The notes beneath the pieces were generated by a model. That model saw nothing but the letters and a program-made list of their open reading frames with translations. It was not told where the DNA came from and ran no database searches. The translations under genes were made by a program, and so were the position numbers. 64,000 nt of DNA from an uncultured Synergistales bacterium. GTDB taxonomy: Bacteria; Synergistota; Synergistia; Synergistales; Aminobacteriaceae. Of this stretch, positions 51,871-60,583 are shown piece by piece; position 1 is the first letter of the stretch, and each line of letters opens with the position of its first letter. The stretch covers positions 62,001-126,000 of the forward strand of contig CAJOCL010000004.1 in the NCBI GenBank assembly GCA_905233565.1, given 5' to 3'.

Positions 51871-52730
51871 TATATTGCTAAAAGTTTTTCGACATTTTCA
51901 TGAAGTATCATGTTTTTTTCACGTTCATTTAATTCAAGGGACATAAAACTTTCAAGGCTTTCAATCTGAGATGCCCACGGCGAATCAGTTCCGAAAAGTA
52001 CACGTTCAGAGCCGAATTTTTTAATCATGCCTACAAAATCATCATTGTTAAGCATTCTGCAGTCTTCAATATTTGAGTAATAGCCGTCCCCGTTCGGCGA
52101 AAAATAACCGAGCGAAAATGCCGTGTCAAAAAAAACTCCTTCACGTCCTGAAAAAATTTCAGCGGCTTCATTCCAGCATTTCCAGCCGCCCATATGTGCA
52201 AGAATTACACGGACATTCCCCGAACTTTCCAAAGATTTCAATATCCTGAAAGGCAGCGCGTAATCATTGCCGGGAAATCCAATATCATAACCTGCATGTA
52301 TCATGATAGTTAAGCCAAGTTCACCCGAAATTCTGAGGATGTTTATGTAACGTTCGTCATCAATTTCAACTCCCTGATATACCGGGTGAATTTTAACGCC
52401 TTTAATTCCTGCCTTCGATATTCTCGTTAATTCTTTTTCATGGCCTTCAAAATCAGGATGTATTGCACCGAATGAATATATTCCCGCTGCTCTGCCTTCT
52501 GAATTAATCTTTATTGCAGAGTCATTGATTTTCATTACCTGTTCGGGTTTTGTTGCTACAGGCTGGATTATTGAACATGTTACTCCTGATTCAATCATTG
52601 ACGATTTAAGCGCGTTTATTGTCCCGTCAGTAAAAGGCTTTGTATGGCTCTTTTCGCTGAGGCTCTTTATTGCATGTCCCGAAATTTTTTCGGGGAACGT
52701 GTGCGTATGAACGTCAACAATTTTAATCAT
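51870..52730 (-). CDS. Amidohydrolase 2 family metal-dependent hydrolase
   Basis: A 286-residue TIM-barrel hydrolase (COG2159 type). Metal ligands are the HxH of VDVHTHTF near the start, a mid-chain lysine/His region GVKIHPVYQG and IMIHAGYD, ILAHMGG and the Asp of FGTDSPWAS near the C-terminus. Substrates in the family include hydroxylated or decarboxylated aromatic/orotate-like acids; none can be assigned here. It is 2 bp downstream of the SSS symporter gene on the same strand, so the transporter may import its substrate. Confidence 0.85.
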   Translation of the reverse strand: MIKIVDVHTHTFPEKISGHAIKSLSEKSHTKPFTDGTINALKSSMIESGVTCSIIQPVATKPEQVMKINDSAIKINSEGRAAGIYSFGAIHPDFEGHEKELTRISKAGIKGVKIHPVYQGVEIDDERYINILRISGELGLTIMIHAGYDIGFPGNDYALPFRILKSLESSGNVRVILAHMGGWKCWNEAAEIFSGREGVFFDTAFSLGYFSPNGDGYYSNIEDCRMLNNDDFVGMIKKFGSERVLFGTDSPWASQIESLESFMSLELNEREKNMILHENVEKLLAI

Positions 52731-52732
52731 CT

Positions 52733-54304
52733 TTAATCATCATCACCGAGTGCCCTCGATTGTCTAACCGTTACCGTTCTTGAGTAGCACGAGAAGGCAT
52801 CTTCAACAAATTCACGGTCAGGCTTGGGCGTAATAATGCTGACAACGGGGACGATTACAAATCCTGCAAGCATACAGAAAGCACCGGCATTAATCGGCGA
52901 GCGCAATAACTCTGGAAATTCAGGCCTAATAAAGATATTTGCTATCATGACTGCGCTTGAAAAAATGAAATTAACCCAGCATGAAATTTTTGTTACGCCC
53001 TTCCAGTAAAGGCTGTACATGAAAGGTGCTAAAAATGCTCCTGCCAATGCTCCCCATGAAACACCCATTAACTGGGCTATAAATGTTACGTTTGATTTAT
53101 ATTGTATTAGGGCAAGTATGACTGATATTGCTATGAATGTTACGATTAAGACACGCATTATGAAAATCTGTTTCTTTTCGTCCATTTCTTTTATTACATG
53201 TCCTTTTAACATGTCAAGCGTCAAAGTTGAACTGGAAGCAAGCACTAATGATGACAGTGTAGACATTGAGGCCGATAAAACCAGAATTACGACAACGCCG
53301 AGCAGTATATCAGGCAGATTTGAGAGCATTACGGGTATAACTGAGTCGTAACCTTCAGCAGGAACGCCCAAGCCTGAAGGGTCAAGCTGTGACGTGAATA
53401 ATCTTCCGAAACCTCCCAAGAAATAGCAGCCCCCGGCAACAACAAGAGCGAATAAGGTTGATATTACTGTCCCTTTTGAAATATCGCTTTCATTTTTTAT
53501 TGCGTAGAACTTCTGTACCATTTGAGGAAGCCCCCAAGTTCCCAAACTCGTTAAAATTACGACACCCAAGAGATTTATGGGATCAGGGCCGAAAAATGAG
53601 GCAAATATTCCCGGAGATTTAGCGAGGGGGGTTACTGCGTTAGGGTCTGAAATCTGAGCGATACCGGCAAGAGAGGCGAATAATCCGCCCTTGCTTTCGA
53701 GAACTGCAATGATTACGGCTATAATTCCGATTAACATTATTATTCCCTGTATAAAATCATTTATCGCCGTTGCCATGTAACCGCCCGCAACAACGTAAAT
53801 CCCCGTCAAAACGGCCATGAGTATTACGCATATTGAATAGTCAACGCTGAAAGCCATTCCGAATAACCTGCTGAGTCCGTTATAAAGCGATGCAGTATAA
53901 GGGATTAAGAAGACGAAACATATTACGGACGCGGCAATTTTCAAGGGAACGCTGAGGAATCTTTTTCCGAAAAAATCGGGCATTGTCGCACTTTCTAAAT
54001 ACTGGCTCATTATCCTTGTCCTTCGTCCGAGAACTGCCCAAGCCATTAATGAGCCTATAAATGCGTTTCCAAGACCTGCCCAAGTTGCAGCAATACCGTA
54101 ACGCCATCCGAACTGGCCGGCATACCCGACAAAGACGACGGCTGAGAAGTAACTTGTCCCGTAAGCAAACGCAGTCAGCCACGGACCGACAGAACGTCCG
54201 CCGAGAACAAAGCCGCTCACATCAGTTGAATGTTTACGGCAGTAAAAACCGATTCCGAGCATTACACCGAAAAATATTATTACTAGTGATATTTTTATGA
54301 GCAT
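52733..54304 (-). CDS. Sodium:solute symporter (SSS family)
   Basis: About 523 residues with 13 membrane segments, LeuT-fold. Family signatures: FVLGGRSVGPWLTAFAYGTSYFSAVVFVGYAGQFGWRYG and YVVAGGYMATAINDFIQGIIMLIG with the Na+-site region; ASMSTLSSLVLASSSTLTLDML is the conserved TM8 motif. It resembles proline/pantothenate-type transporters. The ORF track begins at a TTG seven codons upstream; ATG 54304 is preferred. It is co-transcribed with the downstream amidohydrolase gene. The substrate is unknown. Confidence 0.87.
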   Translation of the reverse strand: MLIKISLVIIFFGVMLGIGFYCRKHSTDVSGFVLGGRSVGPWLTAFAYGTSYFSAVVFVGYAGQFGWRYGIAATWAGLGNAFIGSLMAWAVLGRRTRIMSQYLESATMPDFFGKRFLSVPLKIAASVICFVFLIPYTASLYNGLSRLFGMAFSVDYSICVILMAVLTGIYVVAGGYMATAINDFIQGIIMLIGIIAVIIAVLESKGGLFASLAGIAQISDPNAVTPLAKSPGIFASFFGPDPINLLGVVILTSLGTWGLPQMVQKFYAIKNESDISKGTVISTLFALVVAGGCYFLGGFGRLFTSQLDPSGLGVPAEGYDSVIPVMLSNLPDILLGVVVILVLSASMSTLSSLVLASSSTLTLDMLKGHVIKEMDEKKQIFIMRVLIVTFIAISVILALIQYKSNVTFIAQLMGVSWGALAGAFLAPFMYSLYWKGVTKISCWVNFIFSSAVMIANIFIRPEFPELLRSPINAGAFCMLAGFVIVPVVSIITPKPDREFVEDAFSCYSRTVTVRQSRALGDDD

Positions 54305-54451
54305 GTAATTTAATCTCACTTCCAAAAAAATTTCAGTGTGAAAGATTACTCTTCAGACCCTTCAAAATCAACTCTCATAAATGAACACAAAAAAAGAACT
54401 CCTGATTTTTTATCAAGAGTTCTCCGTTATTTGCGTTAATCATAAAATTTT

Positions 54452-54527
54452 TGGCTCCGCCACCAGGACTCGAACCTGGAACCTAATGATTAACAGTCAT
54501 CCGCGCTGCCGATTGCGCTATGGCGGA
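54452..54527 (-). tRNA. tRNA-Asn (GTT)
   Basis: On the minus strand: acceptor TCCGCCA/TGGCGGA, anticodon stem GATGA/TCATT with loop CTGTTAA (anticodon GTT), T-arm CCAGGTTCGAGTCCTGG, discriminator G and encoded CCA. Confidence 0.95.
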
Positions 54528-54576
54528 ACGACAACAAAAAGAATTTTACCCTCACTCCCCGTTTTTGTCAATATGT

Positions 54577-54582
54577 TATAAT
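54577..54582 (+). promoter_or_regulatory. Extended -10 for the 54620 gene
   Basis: TGTTATAAT with TGn extension about 38 nt before the ATG; no clear -35. Confidence 0.4.
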
Positions 54583-54619
54583 CCGTTCAACAAAAAAATT
54601 TCACGGAGGCTTCACGGAA

Positions 54620-55120
54620 ATGTTATACACATCAGCAGAGGCGGCCAAGTTATTACGCAAACTTAATGAAGATAAGACGGCAATTTTATCAAATGAAAGC
54701 CAATCTTCAACATTTCAGGCGGCAATAACCGAAGATATAGAAAACGCACGGCCTGAATACGATTATGTTTCAGCACAAAAAGAAATAGATGAAATTGATA
54801 AAAAAATACGTAAAGTGAAACATGCAATCAACACATTTAATCTGACGCATGAAGTACCGGGCTTTGATATGACAATAGATATGATGCTGGTATATATCCC
54901 TCAGCTTACGCAGAAAAAGAATAAACTGTCGGCAATGAAAGATAAGCTGCCGAAGACACGCGAAATTATAAGGGTTGCAGGGATTATCGAATACAGTTAT
55001 GCAAATTATGACGTTGAAAAAGCAAAGGAAGATTATGATAAAGTGTCTGATGAGTTATCACGCGCTCAGACTGCTTTAGACGTTCTGAATAACAGCGTTA
55101 AATTTGAGATTGAAATTTAA
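54620..55120 (+). CDS. Helical protein of unknown function
   Basis: A 166-residue, mostly helical, charged protein: AEAAKLLRKLNEDKTAIL, a coiled-coil-like DYVSAQKEIDEIDKKIRKVKHAINTFNLTHEVPG, LTQKKNKLSAMKDKLPKTR, and a C-terminal helix AKEDYDKVSDELSRAQTALDVLNN. The IN.fN segment followed by QL..KK resembles the DIP1984-type family of small uncharacterised proteins. CACGGAGG precedes ATG. It stands alone between tRNA-Asn and a 267-bp spacer. Function unknown. Confidence 0.7.
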   Translation: MLYTSAEAAKLLRKLNEDKTAILSNESQSSTFQAAITEDIENARPEYDYVSAQKEIDEIDKKIRKVKHAINTFNLTHEVPGFDMTIDMMLVYIPQLTQKKNKLSAMKDKLPKTREIIRVAGIIEYSYANYDVEKAKEDYDKVSDELSRAQTALDVLNNSVKFEIEI

Positions 55121-55306
55121 TTTTTTTCCTTCCGTGCCGGTGCTGAAATCTTTTCTTTTAACGGATTAAGGGGTTCGACTCCTCTTGTTTATGGTTAAAG
55201 TTATTGTGTTATTCAATTCTGTTATCCGTTATGACGGCGCATGTTATATGGTAAGTTCCGCCTTTTATATTTTTTGATGTATCGGCACGGTAAAAACTTG
55301 CAACAT

Positions 55307-55343
55307 CGGAAAGCTGAAGTATAAGGTTTCAGGCTTCCTTTTT
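55307..55343 (+). terminator. Terminator-like hairpin upstream of the poly-Ser protein
   Basis: GGAAAGCTGAA pairs with TTTCAGGCTTCC and is followed by TTTTTTT. It ends the 55121-55387 spacer, in which I see no gene. Confidence 0.75.
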
Positions 55344-55387
55344 TTGCGTATAATTAAACACTGTAATCTCATTAGGAGGCTAATTAA

Positions 55388-56386
55388 ATGAAACGGAAAA
55401 TTTTAACCGGCATGATAATAATCACAGTATTAATATTTGCCGGAATGGCATATTCAGATTTTGGGAGTTTTTCAGGAAATTCAGACTATGACAGCTCCCG
55501 ATCGTCATCGTCAAGTTCATCAAGTTCGTCAAGTTCATCATCGTCTTACTCATCGTCATCATCAACATCATATTCAGGCTCATTAAGCGTTGAGACTGAC
55601 AGGGGGCGCAGACACTCATCACATGAATACGGCTTCAATGCAGGGATAAATTCCAACTTATCATATGACGGGGATTTTGATGAAACTTCGGGCGTTGCTT
55701 TCGTAATTGTTGTGTTCCTTATATTCTGGTTCATAATAAGGCGCAACAGCAAAAAGCGTCAGGCAATGCGTGAACGGAATATCATAAACGTTCAGGAAAA
55801 TGTGAGGACTTTACGCCCGATGAGTGAATATCTTGAACTCGATCCGCAATTTGACGAGGAACGGATAAAAACAATGATTTCAAACTTGTACGTACAAATG
55901 CAGAATACATGGCAGCAGAAAGACATATCAAGTTTAAGGCCGTACATGACGGACGCTTTCTTCAGCCAGATGGACAGGCAGCTTGAGGCGTTCAGACAGA
56001 CGGGAAGGACGGATCACACCGAGAGAATCGCAGTTCTTAATACAGGGCTTGTCGGCTGGAGACAGTCGGCAGGAATGGACTATATAACGGTGTCGCTGAA
56101 CTCGCGCATTGTTTCATATATTCTTGACGACAGGACGGGGAAATTATTATCCGGCGACATGAACCGCGAAAAATTCATGGAGTACGAGATCGAATTATGC
56201 CGCAAATCGGGTACTGTAACATCGCCTGAAACTGAAGGCACAAAATCGGCAACATGTCCTCATTGCGGTGCGCCCCTGAAACTCAACGCGTCGGCACAGT
56301 GCGAATACTGCGGAAGCGTAATAACGTCCGTAAATTCCGAGTGGGCCATATGCGGAATGAGGGGAATATCGCAGAGAACGGCTTAA
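55388..56386 (+). CDS. Tim44-like membrane protein with poly-Ser tract and zinc ribbon
   Basis: A 332-residue protein: signal/anchor (residues 5-23), then a serine tract of about 13 consecutive Ser plus further Ser/Tyr (35-65), a membrane segment (VAFVIVVFLIFWFII, about 103-118), a Tim44-type domain (about 155-280: FDEERIKTMISNLYVQMQNTWQQKDISSLRPYMTDAFFSQMDRQL) and a C-terminal zinc ribbon CPHCGAPLKLNASAQCEYCGSVI. Proteins of this layout are uncharacterised in bacteria; the Tim44 fold is related to NTF2-like chambers. AGGAGG precedes ATG. The Ser tract is prone to slippage, so length variation is likely. Confidence 0.75.
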   Translation: MKRKILTGMIIITVLIFAGMAYSDFGSFSGNSDYDSSRSSSSSSSSSSSSSSSYSSSSSTSYSGSLSVETDRGRRHSSHEYGFNAGINSNLSYDGDFDETSGVAFVIVVFLIFWFIIRRNSKKRQAMRERNIINVQENVRTLRPMSEYLELDPQFDEERIKTMISNLYVQMQNTWQQKDISSLRPYMTDAFFSQMDRQLEAFRQTGRTDHTERIAVLNTGLVGWRQSAGMDYITVSLNSRIVSYILDDRTGKLLSGDMNREKFMEYEIELCRKSGTVTSPETEGTKSATCPHCGAPLKLNASAQCEYCGSVITSVNSEWAICGMRGISQRTA

Positions 56387-56423
56387 AATATCATTAAACA
56401 CTTAAGGAAGCGAAGATTGTATT

Positions 56424-56843
56424 ATGACAGACAGTGAAGGCAAAAATTTGAGCGTCTTTCCGATTGGAAAGCCTAACAACGCATATGCACAGTATTTTGA
56501 CGGTCAGAGCTATTTATCGCCGTTATCGACTGAACAGGTAGGAATTTTCACGGTAACTTTTGAACCGGGCTGCCGCAACCATTGGCACATACACCATTCA
56601 AAAAGCGGCGGCGGACAGATTTTAATCGTTACGGCCGGGCGGGGTTATTATCAGGAATGGGGAAAAGAAGCCCGTGAACTGAAGCCCGGTGATGTCGTTA
56701 ATATCCCAGCGAACGTAAAGCATTGGCACGGCGCAGCAAAAGATTCATGGTTCCAGCATCTTGCCGTTGAAGTTTCAGGCGAGGGAACGTCAAACGAATG
56801 GTGTGAAGCCGTTTCACCTGAAGAGTACGAAAAATTGAGCTGA
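56424..56843 (+). CDS. Cupin-domain protein
   Basis: A 139-residue single cupin. Motif 1 is GCRNHWHIHHSKSGGGQILIVTAGRGYYQ (metal-binding His set plus Glu-like position replaced), and motif 2 is PGDVVNIPANVKHWHGAAKD. This type often accompanies carboxymuconolactone decarboxylase or quercetinase-like enzymes, but none is adjacent. It lies 37 bp after the Tim44-like gene and 47 bp before hisS. No substrate can be inferred. Confidence 0.87.
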   Translation: MTDSEGKNLSVFPIGKPNNAYAQYFDGQSYLSPLSTEQVGIFTVTFEPGCRNHWHIHHSKSGGGQILIVTAGRGYYQEWGKEARELKPGDVVNIPANVKHWHGAAKDSWFQHLAVEVSGEGTSNEWCEAVSPEEYEKLS

Positions 56844-56890
56844 GATTTTTCAAAGCTGTATACTTTAATTTTGTAAAGGGAGTAATTTTA

Positions 56891-58147
56891 ATGGCAGCCA
56901 TAAACGCACCCAGAGGAACAAGGGATATATTGCCTTCCGAGTCTTGGAAATGGTCACACATAATTAAAACGGCATCGGAAACAATGATGGATTTCGGTTT
57001 CAGTGAAGTTCATCTGCCCATATTTGAACACACTGAGTTATTTTCACGCGGGGTCGGAGAGACTACTGATATTGTAGAAAAAGAAATGTACACCTTCAAC
57101 GACAGAGGCGGAAGGAGTATTACCCTGCGCCCCGAAGCTACGGCCGGTGTAATGAGGGCTGCAATCGAAAATAATTTATGCGTTCAGGGAGCAAGCGCGA
57201 AAATTTGGAACTGGGGGCCCATGTTCAGGCATGAAAGACCGCAGAAAGGACGTTACAGGCAGTTTTACCAGATTGATGCCGAATGCTTGGGAATTGCCTC
57301 CGCAATGGCTGATGTTGAAGTAATCGCGCTGAGTATTGAAATTTTCAGACGTTTAGGGCTGAAAAACCTTGAAGTTGTCATAAACTCCGTAGGCTGTGAA
57401 AAATGCAGGCCGGTTTACCGTCAGAAATTGATCGATTATTTTTCGTCCCATAAATCCGAACTCTGCGAAACATGTTTAACACGGCTCGAACGCAACCCCT
57501 TGCGTATTCTCGACTGCAAAAATGAATCCTGCGGGCGTGTTGCCGACAACGCACCTGATATTTTCGACTCATTATGCAGCGAATGCCGTGAACATTTCGC
57601 GGAAGTCAGGGCAGGCCTAGAACGCTTGGGATTTACTTACACGCTTAACAAACGCTTAGTAAGAGGGCTTGACTATTACACAAAGACGGCTTACGAAATA
57701 TTATCTGGCGATTTGGGATCACAAAACGCAGTTGCAGGGGGCGGAAGATATGATAATCTTGCGTCAGCAATAGGAGGCGGAAAAATTCCCGGTGTCGGTT
57801 TTGCCTGCGGACTTGACCGCGTTGCCCTAGTCATGGAGCAGCAGGGCTGTTCATTCGGGAAAATGCCTAATACTGATGTCTATGTTGCTTCATTGGGCGA
57901 TGATTCAAGGGGTGCAGTTCAAATTCTGACTTACGAGTTAAGGAAAAATAATATCCGTTCTGAATGCGACACTTCCGGAAAAAGTTTCAAGTCTCAAATG
58001 AAAATAGCTGGGACATGCAAATTTGCGTGTATCATCGGAGCTGATGAAATTGCAAATAATACAGTGTCAGTAAAGAATCTTTCTGACGGCTCACAGGTTA
58101 ATATACCCGTAAATGAGGCAGTAAATTATCTCAAAGAAAATCTGTAA
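56891..58147 (+). CDS. hisS: Histidyl-tRNA synthetase
   Basis: A 418-residue class II synthetase. APRGTRDILPSESWKW is the N-terminal signature; TLRPEATAGVMRAA, motif 2 GPMFRHERPQKGRYRQFYQIDAE, the histidine-A loop RGLDYYTKTAYE, AGGGRYDNLASAIGG and motif 3 GVGFACGLDRVALVME follow. The C-terminal anticodon domain covers residues 325-418. AAAGGGAG precedes ATG. Length normal. Confidence 0.97.
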   Translation: MAAINAPRGTRDILPSESWKWSHIIKTASETMMDFGFSEVHLPIFEHTELFSRGVGETTDIVEKEMYTFNDRGGRSITLRPEATAGVMRAAIENNLCVQGASAKIWNWGPMFRHERPQKGRYRQFYQIDAECLGIASAMADVEVIALSIEIFRRLGLKNLEVVINSVGCEKCRPVYRQKLIDYFSSHKSELCETCLTRLERNPLRILDCKNESCGRVADNAPDIFDSLCSECREHFAEVRAGLERLGFTYTLNKRLVRGLDYYTKTAYEILSGDLGSQNAVAGGGRYDNLASAIGGGKIPGVGFACGLDRVALVMEQQGCSFGKMPNTDVYVASLGDDSRGAVQILTYELRKNNIRSECDTSGKSFKSQMKIAGTCKFACIIGADEIANNTVSVKNLSDGSQVNIPVNEAVNYLKENL

Positions 58148-58156
58148 CAAAAAAAA

Positions 58157-58200
58157 ATCCCCCCCTGCTTTCAAATGAAATAAAAGGGGGGGAATTATTT
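58157..58200. terminator. Bidirectional terminator between hisS and speE
   Basis: CCCCCCC and GGGGGGG arms flank a 15-20 nt AT-rich loop with A-tract before and TT-rich tail after, between convergent genes. Confidence 0.8.
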
Positions 58201-59052
58201 TCAGTTTATCATTTCTTTCAGGAACGGCGGTAAAATAAAACTTGAGCGGTGAATTTCGTTCGTGTAATATTTCGTAGGCTTTACAGTCCTTACAGGTTCT
58301 GAAGGATCTTCACGCATTGAAGATATTCCGTAAGTCCACATTCCCGAAGGATATGTCGGAACAACTCCCCAATACATTTTTACAATCGGGAAGACTTTCC
58401 GCATTTCGTTTATTGCCTGACGCATTAAATCCTTATCAGTGAACGGCGATTCCGTAAGTTCCGAGAGCATGGCCGTATCATTCATTACGCGTTTAACGTC
58501 CTCATAAAATCCTGACTGGAATAAACCGGCCGCAAAATCTACGGGGTCAGTGCTGTCAACAATAACAACATCGTAACGCTCATCAGTCTCACGAATGAAT
58601 TTCATTGCGTCCATGCACTTCACGTCAGTTCTTGAATCGCTGAACGAACAGCCGGCAAAAGGCATAAATTCTTTTGAACAGGCTATAACTCTCTCATCAA
58701 TATCAATGAGGGTGCATTTTTTGACACATTCATGTTTCAGAACCTCGCGCATTATTGCCCCGTCCCCGCCGCCGATTATCAGGACATTTTCAGGGTTTTT
58801 GTGCGAACATAAAGGAACATGCGCCATCATCTCAGAATAAGTAAACTCGTCTTTTTCCGTGAGCTGTATTGCGCCGTCAAGCATTAACGTACGGCCGTAT
58901 TCGTAAGTGTCGGCAATGACAAGCTCCTGATATTCAGTTTTTTCTGAATGAACAGGATTTTTAACGCGCAGTGAAAGTTTCAGATTATCGGTGCTGTACT
59001 CGCTGAGCCATAATTCGTTAACGCGTTTCGGCCTCGTAACGTATTCACTCAT
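58201..59052 (-). CDS. speE: Spermidine synthase
   Basis: A 283-residue aminopropyltransferase. LWLSEYSTDNLKLSLRV and YQELVIADTYEYGRTLMLDGAIQLTEKDEFTYSEMMAHVPL form the N-terminal part; VLIIGGGDGAIMREVLKHE is the decarboxylated-SAM site; IVDSTDPVDFAAGLFQSGFY holds the catalytic Asp. It transfers aminopropyl to putrescine. Its start overlaps the stop of fprA by 4 bp (translational coupling). Confidence 0.95.
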   Translation of the reverse strand: MSEYVTRPKRVNELWLSEYSTDNLKLSLRVKNPVHSEKTEYQELVIADTYEYGRTLMLDGAIQLTEKDEFTYSEMMAHVPLCSHKNPENVLIIGGGDGAIMREVLKHECVKKCTLIDIDERVIACSKEFMPFAGCSFSDSRTDVKCMDAMKFIRETDERYDVVIVDSTDPVDFAAGLFQSGFYEDVKRVMNDTAMLSELTESPFTDKDLMRQAINEMRKVFPIVKMYWGVVPTYPSGMWTYGISSMREDPSEPVRTVKPTKYYTNEIHRSSFILPPFLKEMIN

Positions 59053-60239
59053 GAAATTGCGTCACCGAGATTTCTGCCGAGTTCGCAAAGTTTTTCCAAA
59101 TCTTCAGTAGTCGGCGACGTGTAAACTTCAACTTCAGGGCCGATTACTTCGAGTTTGCTCTTCTCCGCGTAATCTTTAAGCGCGGTTAATGCTCCCTTGC
59201 TCCATGTGTAACTTCCGGCAAGCCCGATAAATTTATTTTTCGGCATACGGCTCAGAAGTTTTGAACACAGAGCCTCCATAGGCGGGAACAACTGTGTGTT
59301 ATAAGTACAGGCCATGAGAGCAAAAGCCCTGAACTTCCATATGTCACGCAGAATATACGAAGGGTCGGTGCGTGAGACATCATAGAGCCTTATATCTTTT
59401 ATTTTTGAACTTGAAAGACCTGAACATACGGCTTCAGCCATTTTTCTTGTATTTCCGTACATTGAGCCGTAAACGACAACAGCTCCTCTTTCGCCTTCGT
59501 ACCTGCTCCATTTGTCATAGAGTGAAATAACCTGTTTAATATCTTTCCTGAATAATGTTCCGTGTGAAGGGAATATATTTGTTATTGGCAGCGAACCGAG
59601 TTTCTTTAAGGCTGCCTGAACGATGTTTGAATACTTCGCCACTATGCAGGCGTAATACCTCAGCATCTCATCTTCCCAGCGCGAGTTGTTTTTTTCATCG
59701 TCAAATAATCCCCCTTCATGCGCCCCGAAACCGCCGAATGAATCATTTGAGAATAAAACTCCCGTTGTCGTATCGAAAGTTACCATACTTTCGGGCCAGT
59801 GAAGCATGGGGACGGTGAAAAATCTCAGGACGTGTCCGCCCAAGTCTAAAGTGTCGCCGTCTTTCACGGTTATAATGTCCTCAGTAATGCCGTGATAGCC
59901 TTTTAACATGGGAACTGTTTTTGCGTTGCCTATGAATTTTAAGGACGGCCAAATTGATTTTAACTGTGCCGTTAAACTTGCGTGGTCAGGCTCCATATGA
60001 TTTACGACAAGATAATTGAGTGTCCTGTGGCCTAATGCCTGAGTGAGCTTGTTTACATAGTCATCGAGATACGGGCCTTTAACCGTGTCGATTGCCGCCG
60101 TTGCCGTAGTTCCCAAAACTGCGTATGAGTTATAGGCTACTCCCTGCGGAAGCGGCCAGAGGGACTCGAACAAATCCGTCTCATAGTCATTAACGCCGAG
60201 CCACCATGTATCTTTATTCACCTGTAATGCTTTGTACAT
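59049..60239 (-). CDS. fprA: A-type flavoprotein (FprA, rubredoxin:oxygen/NO reductase)
   Basis: A 396-residue flavodiiron protein: metallo-beta-lactamase-like domain (1-250) with diiron ligands in NHMEPDHA, LHWPESM, FSNDSFGGFGAHE and FPSHGTLF; then a flavodoxin domain (about 255-396) with FMN loop YGSMYGNTRKMAEAV and GSYTWSKG. It reduces O2 or NO to harmless products in anaerobes, protecting oxygen-sensitive enzymes. AGGAGG lies 13 nt before ATG. Coupled to speE, an unusual partnership. Confidence 0.95.
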   Translation of the reverse strand: MYKALQVNKDTWWLGVNDYETDLFESLWPLPQGVAYNSYAVLGTTATAAIDTVKGPYLDDYVNKLTQALGHRTLNYLVVNHMEPDHASLTAQLKSIWPSLKFIGNAKTVPMLKGYHGITEDIITVKDGDTLDLGGHVLRFFTVPMLHWPESMVTFDTTTGVLFSNDSFGGFGAHEGGLFDDEKNNSRWEDEMLRYYACIVAKYSNIVQAALKKLGSLPITNIFPSHGTLFRKDIKQVISLYDKWSRYEGERGAVVVYGSMYGNTRKMAEAVCSGLSSSKIKDIRLYDVSRTDPSYILRDIWKFRAFALMACTYNTQLFPPMEALCSKLLSRMPKNKFIGLAGSYTWSKGALTALKDYAEKSKLEVIGPEVEVYTSPTTEDLEKLCELGRNLGDAIS

Positions 60240-60370
60240 TTATGATAAGTGCCTCCTTTTTATGTACTTTACATGATTTTTTCATTAAATGTCATTGTAT
60301 CATGTATGAATGCTTAAATAAAAACTTGCGGAAAAATAGTTCATGCGATAAAATTTCCACGTTGAATTTT

Positions 60371-60445
60371 GCGGATGTAGTTCAACGGTAGAGCGTCAGC
60401 TTCCCAAGCTGAATGTTGCGGGTTCGAATCCCGTCATCCGCTCCA
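60371..60445 (+). tRNA. tRNA-Gly (CCC)
   Basis: Acceptor GCGGATG/CATCCGC, anticodon stem TCAGC/GCTGA with loop TTCCCAA (anticodon CCC), T-arm GCGGGTTCGAATCCCGT, discriminator T and encoded CCA. Confidence 0.95.
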
Positions 60446-60455
60446 TGAATAACGA

Positions 60456-60496
60456 ACCTTTCTGAAACTCTGGGAAATTCCGCAGGGTTTTTTTTT
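60456..60496 (+). terminator. Terminator after tRNA-Gly
   Basis: AACCT...AGGGTT enclosing CTGGGAAATTCCGCAG, followed by TTTTTTTT. Stem pairing is imperfect but the U-tract is strong. Confidence 0.6.
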
Positions 60497-60503
60497 ACGT
60501 AAA

Positions 60504-60530
60504 TACATTATAATAATATCAAGCCGATAT
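60504..60530 (+). promoter_or_regulatory. Sigma-28 promoter of cheV
   Basis: TACA, exactly 15 nt, then GCCGATAT fits TAAA-N15-GCCGATAA at 10 of 12 positions. It lies about 53 nt before the cheV ATG. Confidence 0.7.
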
Positions 60531-60583
60531 AAATATAATAATATAGCTGTATAGAATATAGAGAGAGAAGGATTTTTGTACTT

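Noticed and set aside
55160-55190. tRNA-like T-arm AGGGGTTCGACTCCTCT
   Set aside because: No acceptor, D-arm or anticodon arm can be drawn around it; at most a tRNA fragment.
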